Assembly (NCBI GenBank): GCA_003485905.1
Contig: DNHK01000159.1
Coordinates: 1-6,251, forward strand
Length of the DNA stretch: 6,251 nt
Source of the DNA: Gammaproteobacteria bacterium
GTDB lineage: Bacteria > Pseudomonadota > Gammaproteobacteria > Arenicellales > Arenicellaceae
Direction of reading: 5' to 3'
Shown: one piece after another, positions 1 to 5,190 of the stretch
Numbering within the stretch: the stretch's first letter is position 1
Layout of the letters: each line of letters starts with the position of its first letter
Translations under genes and position numbers: made by a program
The notes under the pieces: model-generated
Databases searched by the model: none
What the model was told of the DNA's origin: nothing
Seen by the model: the letters and a program-made list of their open reading frames with translations, nothing else

Positions 1-499
1 CGAGTAGCAAGTGTAATCGTGCGCTTTTTACGCCTTGTGATGCTGCTTGTTTGAGCAGCGCATATAGATGGTCGTTATGAGAATGTACATTTCCATCTGA
101 GTGCAAGCCGAGTAAGTGAAGAGTATTGCTACCACCACTGCTAGTCTGGGTGTTTGTACAAGCAGATTGCCATACGGCGGAGCGAAAAGCAGATCCATTC
201 GCTAAAGCTGCATTAACTAGTTTAGCGCCTTGCTCAAATATTCGACCCGCACCTAGGGCATTGTGTCCTACCTCGCTATTTCCCATGTCGTCGTCCGTTG
301 GTAAACCAACAGCCGTGCCATGTGCTTTTAATTCTGTATAGCATTCAGAAGTGGCCAGCTTATCGAGCGTTGGGGTGTTCGCCAGTGATACGGCGTTAGC
401 CGGGCCAACTGGGGCAATGCCAACCCCATCGGCGACGATGAGTAAAACAGGGCCTTCAATCCCATCAAAGTTACCTAATTTGTTCAGTGCTTTTACCAT
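1..499 (-). CDS. gpmI: 2,3-bisphosphoglycerate-independent phosphoglycerate mutase, N-terminal part (cut by window edge)
   Basis: This is the first 166 codons of a cofactor-independent phosphoglycerate mutase, which interconverts 3- and 2-phosphoglycerate in glycolysis and gluconeogenesis in the cytoplasm. The full protein is usually over 500 residues; the rest lies beyond base 1. Seen in the translation: LLIVADGVG near residue 19 with the expected metal-ligand Asp24; DDDMGNSEVGHNALGAG at 69-85 with the phospho-acceptor Ser75; and LGLHSDGNVHSHNDHL at 130-145 with the active-site His139. The ATG at 499 is the only reasonable start, because an in-frame TGA lies three codons upstream; no clear Shine-Dalgarno precedes it. 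It follows rdgB by 48 bases on the same strand, so co-transcription is likely. The stretch after the catalytic Ser (NALGAGRIFEQGAKLV) resembles plant and trypanosomatid enzymes more than E. coli GpmM. The family is certain; the clade is from memory of family sequences. Confidence 0.95.
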   Translation of the reverse strand, partial: MVKALNKLGNFDGIEGPVLLIVADGVGIAPVGPANAVSLANTPTLDKLATSECYTELKAHGTAVGLPTDDDMGNSEVGHNALGAGRIFEQGAKLVNAALANGSAFRSAVWQSACTNTQTSSGGSNTLHLLGLHSDGNVHSHNDHLYALLKQAASQGVKSARLHLLL

Positions 500-504
500 A
501 ATTA

Positions 505-513
505 ATCAACAGT
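505..513 (-). repeat. Leader motif ACTGTTGAT upstream of gpmI (copy also upstream of rdgB)
   Basis: On the minus strand the 9-mer ACTGTTGAT ends 5 bases before the gpmI start codon. An identical 9-mer lies at 1173-1181 in the leader of rdgB. Both copies are followed by AT-rich sequence leading to the start codon. The match is exact, but the function is unknown; it could be chance or a shared translation-control or processing site. Confidence 0.35.
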
Positions 514-547
514 TTTGTATCAATACCACCAAGGAATGAATCTATAT

Positions 548-1162
548 TTACTTAGTAAGTTGCTGGCATAACAGTTCAAGTGCTTTTGCACGATGGCTGA
601 TTTGACGCTTGACGTTAGGCTCAAGCTCAGCAGATGCTAGCTTGTGGGTTGGAACCCAAAATAAGGGGTCATACCCAAATCCTTCTGTTCCTCGTTCTTC
701 AAATAGCAAGCTGCCGTGCCAAACTCCCTGAGCTATTAGAGGCATTGGATCTTCTGCATGCCGAACATAGCTAAGCACGCAAACAAATTGTGTCCCTCGA
801 TCTGTTTCGGCTACATTGCGCATATTTTCAAGCAATAAATCATTATTCGCTTGATCATCACATGAATCGCCTGCATATCGGGCGGAGTATATTCCTGGGG
901 CGCCATTAAGGGCATCAACAGAAATTCCTGAATCATCTGCTACAGCTGGTAATCCTGTAATTCGGCTGGCATGTCGCGATTTGATTAGTGAGTTTTCAAC
1001 AAAGCTAAGTCCATCTTCGATAGCATCCTCAACATTGAGATCTCGTTGTGATATTACCTCAAAGCCTAAATCTGCCAGAACCGAGTCCATTTCTTGAACT
1101 TTTCCTGCATTGCCAGTTGCTAAGACTAGCTTCTTTTTCTTCGGTTCCGGGTTGTTCAACAT
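548..1162 (-). CDS. rdgB: XTP/dITP pyrophosphatase (non-canonical purine NTP pyrophosphatase, HAM1/RdgB family)
   Basis: The enzyme hydrolyses dITP, ITP and XTP to the monophosphates and pyrophosphate, keeping deaminated purines out of DNA and RNA. The 204 residues are close to the 197 of E. coli RdgB and align end to end. Diagnostic motifs are LATGNAGKVQE at 14-24 (nucleotide-binding loop), the catalytic/metal-binding ADDSG at 75-79, NGAPGIYSARYAG at 86-98, GFGYDPLF at 161-168, and SHRAKAL at 189-195 for base recognition. The N-terminus has about seven extra residues (including four Lys) before the first strand. ATG 1162 is favoured because an in-frame TAG sits immediately upstream. No Shine-Dalgarno is evident. 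It lies 38 bases after rph and 48 before gpmI on the same strand, suggesting one transcript. In E. coli rdgB is instead linked to hemW, so the gpmI partner is a difference. Confidence 0.97.
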   Translation of the reverse strand: MLNNPEPKKKKLVLATGNAGKVQEMDSVLADLGFEVISQRDLNVEDAIEDGLSFVENSLIKSRHASRITGLPAVADDSGISVDALNGAPGIYSARYAGDSCDDQANNDLLLENMRNVAETDRGTQFVCVLSYVRHAEDPMPLIAQGVWHGSLLFEERGTEGFGYDPLFWVPTHKLASAELEPNVKRQISHRAKALELLCQQLTK

Positions 1163-1172
1163 CTAGAATATT

Positions 1173-1181
1173 ATCAACAGT
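1173..1181 (-). repeat. Leader motif ACTGTTGAT upstream of rdgB
   Basis: This is the second exact copy of the 9-mer found before gpmI at 505-513. Here it ends 10 bases before the rdgB ATG, inside the 38-base rph-rdgB gap. Function is unknown. Confidence 0.35.
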
Positions 1182-1200
1182 GTTAATGTTTTCAGCGGCA

Positions 1201-1920
1201 CTAATCTGCCAAAGCGGCTGTTTGTAATTTGATAAGTTCGGCAATACCTTTGCGAGCATATTTGATCATGGTGGCCAATTGCTCTTCAGTAAAGGGAGCG
1301 CCTTCAGCAGTACCTTGTAGTTCAATAAAATTGCCATCACCGTCTATTACGAAATTCATATCAGTTTCAGCAGTGCTATCTTCCGAGTAATCGATATCCA
1401 GTACTGGAATTCCTTCGCAAACACCGCAGGAGACCGATGCCAATTGGCCGTTAAGTGGGTTTTCTTTGATTTTTCCGGACTCGAGAAGTGAGTTTATGGC
1501 ATCGGAAAGCGCTACCCAAGCGCCCGTGATAGAAGCTGTTCTGGTGCCACCATCTGCTTGAATCACATCGCAATCAAGAGTGATGGTGTGTTGGCTCAAC
1601 TTTTCCAAATCTACAACTGAGCGGAGGGATCTGCCGATTAACCTTTGTATTTCTTGAGTTCTACCGGACTGTTTGCCGCGAGCGGCTTCACGACCTGAGC
1701 GTGTATTGGTCGCGCGCGGCAGCATTCCATATTCACCAGTTACCCACCCCTTGTCGGTGCCGCGCAGAAATGGTGGTTGGCGGTTTTCTATGGATGCGGT
1801 GCAAATAACTTTAGTATTTCCGAAACTGATTAGCACTGACCCTTCTGCGTGTTGGGTGAAGTTTCTTTCAATAGTTATTTGTCTAAGCTCGTCGGGCGCT
1901 CTGCCGCTAGGTCTGTTCAT
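1201..1920 (-). CDS. rph: Ribonuclease PH
   Basis: RNase PH is a phosphate-dependent 3'-5' exoribonuclease that trims tRNA precursors and other RNAs, working as a hexameric ring. The 239 residues match the family length (238 in E. coli) and align throughout. Phosphate-binding arginines are present in [16 protein letters not shown] (Arg87) and [11 protein letters not shown] (Arg127). The acidic metal site is in [11 protein letters not shown] (Asp181, Asp187). The C-terminus KLQTAALAD matches the QKAALA-type end of E. coli RNase PH. The ATG at 1920 gives MNRPSGR, corresponding to E. coli MRPAGR, which fixes the start; no convincing Shine-Dalgarno is seen. The 98-base gap to the upstream phosphatase could hold a promoter, but I find no good -35/-10 pair there. 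In E. coli rph lies directly next to divergent yicC; here a kinase/phosphatase pair separates them. No truncation or frameshift is visible, unlike the mutant rph of E. coli K-12. Confidence 0.98.
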   Translation of the reverse strand: MNRPSGRAPDELRQITIERNFTQHAEGSVLISFGNTKVICTASIENRQPPFLRGTDKGWVTGEYGMLPRATNTRSGREAARGKQSGRTQEIQRLIGRSLRSVVDLEKLSQHTITLDCDVIQADGGTRTASITGAWVALSDAINSLLESGKIKENPLNGQLASVSCGVCEGIPVLDIDYSEDSTAETDMNFVIDGDGNFIELQGTAEGAPFTEEQLATMIKYARKGIAELIKLQTAALAD

Positions 1921-2018
1921 AATTCAAATAGGCTCTATTTTGGTAATGGTGAATTTATCTATCGTCTAGGCTGCAATGTAAGGAAGGAATATCTTGAACT
2001 AAAAACTCAATTGGCCGT

Positions 2019-3023
2019 CTACAGTGATTTGTCTAGTTTCTCTATAAAATTTTCAAGTTCTTCTATCATGCTATTAAAATCTTCTGATTTTCCCGGCTTA
2101 TCGCCAGACTGTGCGGCGCTGGGTTTGTCGAGTTTAGCAGCGACACGCTCGAGTTCGTCTTGCATAGGCTTGATATTCTCGCTAGCGCTATTTTCTTCTA
2201 TTGGAACCGAGTGGTCAGTAGTTCCTTTCGTGCTACTGGTGGACGTGGAGGACACGACTGTTGGTGCCGAACTAGCCAACAGGTCTAGCTGGTGTTCCTT
2301 TTTTTCACCGCTGCTTGCGTAATCAGCACCCCAGCAAAGGGCAACGGCACTTAAATTGTCACTAGGTTCCTTATTTCGCAGTTCAAGTGAGCGTAGCAAA
2401 CTATCAAGACCATTTTGAGGTTGTTCCGGTACGATATGTTTCATTACATCCGCGGATTCAATATTTCGCCATGCACCATCGCTACAAAGCAAGATCATAT
2501 CGTTATCTTCTAATTGGACTTTTGGGCCGATAGTCGCGATTGGACGAGCATGTCCACCGACGTATCGGCTAATAGCGTTGGTTTCGACCCCGCTAGCAGG
2601 GTCTCCAGAATGGTCTTCTGTACGATAGGCCATTCGTCCATCTCTGTACAAGTAGAGGCGACTATCGCCTGCATGAGCCCAGTGCGCTACGCCATTGCTA
2701 ATCAAACAAGCTACACAGGTGGTTTTGGGGACGTGAGGAGGCAGTTTGTTTTCCGTCGCACGGCGACGAATTACGGAGTGTGAGTAACCGATCGCAAGTT
2801 GTAAGAATGCCGCGGGATCGGCGAGTTGCTCCGCAGGGGTTCGATCGAAAGACTGCACCATTGCATCAACTAGCGCTTGAGATGCTATATCACCGCCTTC
2901 GTGCCCGCCTAGCCCATCGGCTACAACTAACAAGACGGCGCCGTCTCGAGCCGCGACTGCAACACGATCTTCGTTCCGTGCTCGACCGCCAATGTAAGAT
3001 TGAGATGCGACTGTATAAATCAT
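2019..3023 (-). CDS. PP2C-family Ser/Thr protein phosphatase with Ser/Thr-rich C-terminal tail
   Basis: This is a predicted cytoplasmic metal-dependent (Mn/Mg) phosphoprotein phosphatase of the bacterial PP2C type (PrpC/PstP/Stp1-like), 334 residues. The catalytic domain covers about 1-233, with RARNED at 14-19 (Arg14 for phosphate), VADGLGGHEGG at 34-44 (Asp36 metal ligand), HAGDSRLYLYRDG at 117-129 (Asp120), AISRYVGG at 150-157, LLCSDGAW at 178-185 (Asp182) and SDNLSAVAL at 221-229 (Asp222). All metal-binding Asp residues are present, so it should be active. After the domain comes a low-complexity Ser/Thr-rich linker (about 251-282), then two short charged segments sharing the pattern MxxELExxxxKLDK (287-300, 319-332). 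No membrane segment is seen. ATG 3023 is set by an in-frame TAA just upstream. It follows the kinase gene by 93 bases and is its probable antagonist. The Ser/Thr linker is itself a plausible phosphorylation target (inference). Confidence 0.95.
   Translation of the reverse strand: MIYTVASQSYIGGRARNEDRVAVAARDGAVLLVVADGLGGHEGGDIASQALVDAMVQSFDRTPAEQLADPAAFLQLAIGYSHSVIRRRATENKLPPHVPKTTCVACLISNGVAHWAHAGDSRLYLYRDGRMAYRTEDHSGDPASGVETNAISRYVGGHARPIATIGPKVQLEDNDMILLCSDGAWRNIESADVMKHIVPEQPQNGLDSLLRSLELRNKEPSDNLSAVALCWGADYASSGEKKEHQLDLLASSAPTVVSSTSTSSTKGTTDHSVPIEENSASENIKPMQDELERVAAKLDKPSAAQSGDKPGKSEDFNSMIEELENFIEKLDKSL
2025..2069 (-). repeat. PP2C tail motif, second copy (residues 319-333)
   Basis: This encodes MIEELENFIEKLDKS near the phosphatase C-terminus. 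It matches the copy at 2121-2165 at 8 of 15 residues (M, E, L, E, K, L, D, K). The spacing of hydrophobic residues suggests a short amphipathic helix. The DNA of the two copies has drifted, so the repeat is recognisable mainly at the protein level. Confidence 0.6.
2121..2165 (-). repeat. PP2C tail motif, first copy (residues 287-301)
   Basis: This encodes MQDELERVAAKLDKP and lies 32 residues before the second copy at 2025-2069. The segment between them is Ser/Lys/Asp-rich. The two may form a docking or self-association element; nothing in the catalytic domain requires it. Confidence 0.6.
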
Positions 3024-3116
3024 TTATGCGGTTCTATAGAGTGTCCATAACTTTTTGTGTCTTACCAGCTTAGTACGAACCAGATATTTTAAAACCATCC
3101 TTATATAGTAAAAAGT

Positions 3117-4016
3117 CTACGCAGCAGTGAGCATCTTTACAAACTCATCTGCATTTTGCGGCCGATTTGCTGGCGAAATCTCTGCGCACGCATCGATTGC
3201 GGCAAGCATACCGCTATAGTATCGATTGCTATATTTTTTCGCTAATGGAACCAACGTATCTTTCTTGCTTCGTTCAAGACCGGAAGGTGGGCTTCTATGA
3301 GTGATGCAGGCATACATCGTCATCGCCAGTGCGTATAGATCTGAGCTTCGGGACAATGGTTTACGTAGGTGTTGCTCTGGTGCTGAGTAACCATGTGTCA
3401 ATGTTTGTATTTTGGGCACTTCATTAGAATCAGCAACTCGATGCGATGCGCCAAGATCAAGAATGAGCGGGTCGCCAGTAGATCGCAGTAATATATTGCT
3501 GGGCTTTATATCCAGATGTAGAAAACCTTGTTCGTGCACTTCTTTTAACCCTGCGAGTACCATTAAGAACACGTTTAGCAGGAATATTTCGCTTGGACTA
3601 TCTTTTGTTTGCTTGATGAACCAACGCAAATCTTTTCCCATTTCGTAGGGCATAACCATATATGCCGTATTATTCGCTCGAAAAAAATTATCCACGTGTA
3701 CGATGTTTGGATGATTTATTTGTGAAAGGGTAAAACCTTCATCAAAAAATCGTTTAAAGCCTAGCTTAAACTTCCGGTCGTGTTTCTCGGATATTGGTCT
3801 GACGCTGTTGTTTCGCAGGCGCTTACAACAAGCAGGTGAGTAGAATTCCTTTATCGCAACAACTTTGCCAGTTTGTTTATTCTTAGCTAGATACACAATG
3901 CTAAATCCGCCCAACCCTAAGATTTTTCGAAGTTCGTAGTTTTGCAGTGTTGTGCCTAACTCGAGTGGCACGGAGTTAGCATTTTCTACAGTCATTGGGG
4001 GCTTTCGCGCAGGCAT
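3117..4016 (-). CDS. Hanks-type (eukaryote-like) Ser/Thr protein kinase, soluble, catalytic domain only
   Basis: This 299-residue protein kinase has its catalytic domain from about Tyr27 to near the C-terminus. Visible subdomains are the Gly-rich loop LGLGGFSIVYLA at 33-44, VAIKEF with ATP-binding Lys56, a likely helix-C Glu93, HPNIV at 102-106, TAYMVMPYE at 117-125, catalytic loop HLDIKPSNILL at 167-177 (Asp169, Lys171, Asn174), metal-binding DLG at 187-189, YSAPEQ at 210-215, SDLYALAM at 225-232 and the conserved Arg285. All core catalytic residues are present, so activity is expected. The usual HRD Arg is Leu168, making it a non-RD kinase, and DFG reads DLG. There is no transmembrane helix, PASTA or other sensor domain. 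The segment after Lys56 with the TAYMVM strand fits the proteobacterial group that includes PpkA-like kinases (from memory). ATG 4016 is the annotated start; ATG 3995 (Met8) is an alternative. It is followed by the PP2C gene, its probable counter-enzyme. Confidence 0.95.
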   Translation of the reverse strand: MPARKPPMTVENANSVPLELGTTLQNYELRKILGLGGFSIVYLAKNKQTGKVVAIKEFYSPACCKRLRNNSVRPISEKHDRKFKLGFKRFFDEGFTLSQINHPNIVHVDNFFRANNTAYMVMPYEMGKDLRWFIKQTKDSPSEIFLLNVFLMVLAGLKEVHEQGFLHLDIKPSNILLRSTGDPLILDLGASHRVADSNEVPKIQTLTHGYSAPEQHLRKPLSRSSDLYALAMTMYACITHRSPPSGLERSKKDTLVPLAKKYSNRYYSGMLAAIDACAEISPANRPQNADEFVKMLTAA

Positions 4017-4022
4017 ATCGCT

Positions 4023-4028
4023 ATTATA
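4023..4028 (-). promoter_or_regulatory. Candidate -10 element (TATAAT) for the kinase operon
   Basis: A perfect TATAAT on the minus strand ends 6 bases before the kinase ATG at 4016. The expected transcription start, about 7 bases downstream, would fall at or next to the start codon, giving a leaderless mRNA or one beginning at ATG 3995. No good -35 is found at 16-18 bases, and there is no extended TGn. The hexamer could therefore be fortuitous. Confidence 0.35.
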
Positions 4029-4094
4029 GGAGAACTGGGCGGATTATTGCGTCACATTTAGCTGAGATTTGATCTATTTACAGTTTGCGAGTGA

Positions 4095-4199
4095 ATGGTT
4101 GTAGAAGACAAAACTAATCTAAATGCTAAAAATCTACTAAGTGGCGTTACAACTGAAGTAACATTAGGCGTTATAAAAACAATGGTAATCATGCAATGA
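4095..4199 (+). CDS. Possible 34-codon leader ORF overlapping the yicC start
   Basis: A short ORF begins at ATG 4095 (MVVEDKTNLN...) and ends ...VIKTMVIMQ at TGA 4197-4199. The stop shares bases with the yicC start as ATGA, the classic geometry for translational coupling. An in-frame TGA lies directly before its ATG, so it cannot extend further upstream. A weak GCGAG lies four bases before the ATG, rather close for a Shine-Dalgarno. The 34 residues match nothing I recognise and contain no Trp, Cys or amino-acid run that would suggest an attenuator peptide. It fills most of the region between the divergent genes. A chance ORF of this length in AT-rich DNA is entirely possible; the overlap is the only real support. 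Confidence 0.3.
   Translation: MVVEDKTNLNAKNLLSGVTTEVTLGVIKTMVIMQ
4143..4173 (+). repeat. Direct repeat GGCGTTA x2 enclosing inverted repeat GTTAC-N7-GTAAC, upstream of yicC
   Basis: GGCGTTA occurs at 4143-4149 and again at 4167-4173, 24 bases apart. Between and partly within them lies an inverted repeat, GTTAC (4146-4150) and GTAAC (4158-4162), with a 7-base loop. The second direct repeat runs into TATAAA (4172-4177). The cluster is 23-53 bases before the yicC start and could be an operator or mRNA leader structure. No known regulator site is recognised. Confidence 0.35.
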
Positions 4200-5059
4200 C
4201 TAATAGTATGACCGCCTATGCGCAAGCTAAGCGATTGACAGACCACGGTGAATTAAGTTGCGAACTACGCGCTGTTAATCATCGGTATTTAGAAGTTCAG
4301 CCACGCATGCCTGAGGAGCTTAGGGTGCTTGAACAATCCATTCGTGACCAAATCGCTAGTAAGATACATAGAGGTCGAGTTGATGTGTTTGTGCGCTTGA
4401 GCTCGTGTGGGCCTGCATCTGATGCCGGGCAGCTGGAAGAACGCGTGGTTAAAGATCTAGCAAAAATAGCTAGCAAAGTGCAAAAGTTGTTACCAACAGT
4501 TGAGCCTCTGAGGGTGTCCGATATATTGCGTTGGCCGGGCGTGTTAGTCGCCGAATCGATGGATATCAAAGTGATGCAATTGGAGATGCAGCAGCTAATT
4601 GACCAAGCGCTTAATGAGCTGCTTGAAGCGCGGGCGCGCGAAGGGGCAAAGTTGGCGGCGCTTATAGAAAAAAGATTGGTGGGTATCGAGGATCAAATTT
4701 CGCTAGTCAGCAAAGCCCTACCAGATATTGAAAAAGAGTACCGTGCCCGTCTTGAAGACCGGCTATCAGAAATCCAAGATTTAGATCCCTCGAGGCGCGA
4801 ACAAGAAGTGGTTTTATTTCTGCAAAAACTGGATGTTGCAGAAGAGCTAGATCGACTGGAGGTGCACGTTAGCGAAGTCAGGTCAGCGTTATTGGATGAA
4901 GGTGCCGTAGGCCGCCGATTAGACTTCTTAATGCAGGAATTAAACCGGGAGGCAAATACTCTGGGGTCTAAATCGCAGGATTCTCGTATGACTCAGGCAT
5001 CGATAGAGCTTAAGGTGCTTATAGAGCAAATGCGGGAACAGGTTCAAAACTTGGAATAA
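4196..5059 (+). CDS. yicC: YicC family protein (predicted endoribonuclease)
   Basis: This is a YicC/YloC-family protein; members have been reported as metal-dependent endoribonucleases, and E. coli YicC is implicated in small-RNA decay. It acts in the cytoplasm. The 287 residues equal the E. coli length, and the ends align: MTNSMTAYA matches MIRSMTAYA, and IELKVLIEQMREQVQNLE is almost identical to the E. coli C-terminus. Conserved blocks are RAVNHRYLE at 25-33, the ILRWPGV motif at 110-116, a charged, probably coiled-coil middle (about 120-200), DVAEELDRLEVHV at 213-225, and GRRLDFLMQELNREANTL at 239-256 of the C-terminal DUF1732 region. ATG 4196 is chosen over ATG 4208 (Met5) by alignment. 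The Shine-Dalgarno is poor (GGTAA about 8 bases upstream), so coupling to the overlapping small ORF is possible. It is divergent from the kinase. A hairpin lies 30 bases past its stop. Confidence 0.96.
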   Translation: MTNSMTAYAQAKRLTDHGELSCELRAVNHRYLEVQPRMPEELRVLEQSIRDQIASKIHRGRVDVFVRLSSCGPASDAGQLEERVVKDLAKIASKVQKLLPTVEPLRVSDILRWPGVLVAESMDIKVMQLEMQQLIDQALNELLEARAREGAKLAALIEKRLVGIEDQISLVSKALPDIEKEYRARLEDRLSEIQDLDPSRREQEVVLFLQKLDVAEELDRLEVHVSEVRSALLDEGAVGRRLDFLMQELNREANTLGSKSQDSRMTQASIELKVLIEQMREQVQNLE

Positions 5060-5089
5060 TATCTAATCCGTTCTATTGGATAACTGCCT

Positions 5090-5112
5090 ACCGCTAATAG
5101 CGGTCATTTATT
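5090..5112 (+). terminator. Hairpin after yicC, weak rho-independent terminator candidate
   Basis: ACCGCT (5090-5095) and AGCGGT (5099-5104) form a perfect 6-bp, GC-rich stem with an AAT loop, 30 bases after the yicC stop. It is followed by CATTTATT, a poor and interrupted T tract. It may terminate yicC transcription or stabilise its 3' end. Because the stem is symmetrical it could act in either direction. Confidence 0.45.
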
Positions 5113-5140
5113 GGGCTAGTCTGAGCGTATCTTGTATAAC
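5111..5140 (+). promoter_or_regulatory. Candidate promoter for the DUF6152-type gene
   Basis: TTGGGC (5111-5116) and TATAAC (5135-5140) are separated by 18 bases. The -10 matches consensus at 5 of 6 positions, the -35 at 3 of 6. The predicted start near 5147 gives a leader of about 44 bases before the ATG at 5191. A 7-bp inverted repeat (TATTGGG 5109-5115, CCCAATA 5147-5153) brackets it and could be an operator. Confidence 0.4.
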
Positions 5141-5179
5141 CGAAGTCCCAATAGTAGGGTGTGACTTAAACGATCATTC

Positions 5180-5187
5180 AGGGGAGA
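5180..5187 (+). promoter_or_regulatory. Strong ribosome binding site
   Basis: AGGGGAGA lies 3 bases before the ATG at 5191, with the AGGGGA core ending 5 bases before it. It is the only clear Shine-Dalgarno sequence in the window and fixes the start of the secreted protein, whose signal peptide begins exactly there. Confidence 0.8.
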
Positions 5188-5190
5188 AGA

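Noticed and set aside
1059..1259. 66-codon minus-strand frame bridging the end of rph and the start of rdgB
   Set aside because: It overlaps both conserved proteins out of frame; the rph C-terminus and rdgB N-terminus match their families exactly.
1921..2018. Terminator after the phosphatase (T5 run in the 98-base gap before rph)
   Set aside because: There is no GC-rich stem directly before the T run, so it does not meet the usual rho-independent pattern.
1849..2322. 157-codon open frame on the plus strand
   Set aside because: It lies antisense to the phosphatase tail and the rph start. Its translation is Ser/Leu-rich low complexity mirroring the Ser/Thr-rich tail on the other strand, with no recognisable motif.
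2514..3073. Two plus-strand open frames opposite the PP2C domain
   Set aside because: They are antisense to a clearly conserved catalytic domain, with no motifs and no ribosome binding sites.
3086..3114. Possible internal promoter before the phosphatase gene (TTTTTA, 17-base spacer, TAAAAT, minus strand)
   Set aside because: The -10 is acceptable, but the -35 matches consensus at only 3 positions and the region is simply AT-rich; not strong enough to list as a feature.
4077..4105. TTTACA with TGTAGA at 17 bases as a yicC promoter
   Set aside because: The -35 is good (5 of 6), but the -10 matches at only 3 of 6 positions, and no alternative spacing improves it.
4058..4246. 62-codon minus-strand frame in the yicC/kinase intergenic region
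   Set aside because: It begins inside conserved yicC codons, has no ribosome binding site and resembles nothing known.
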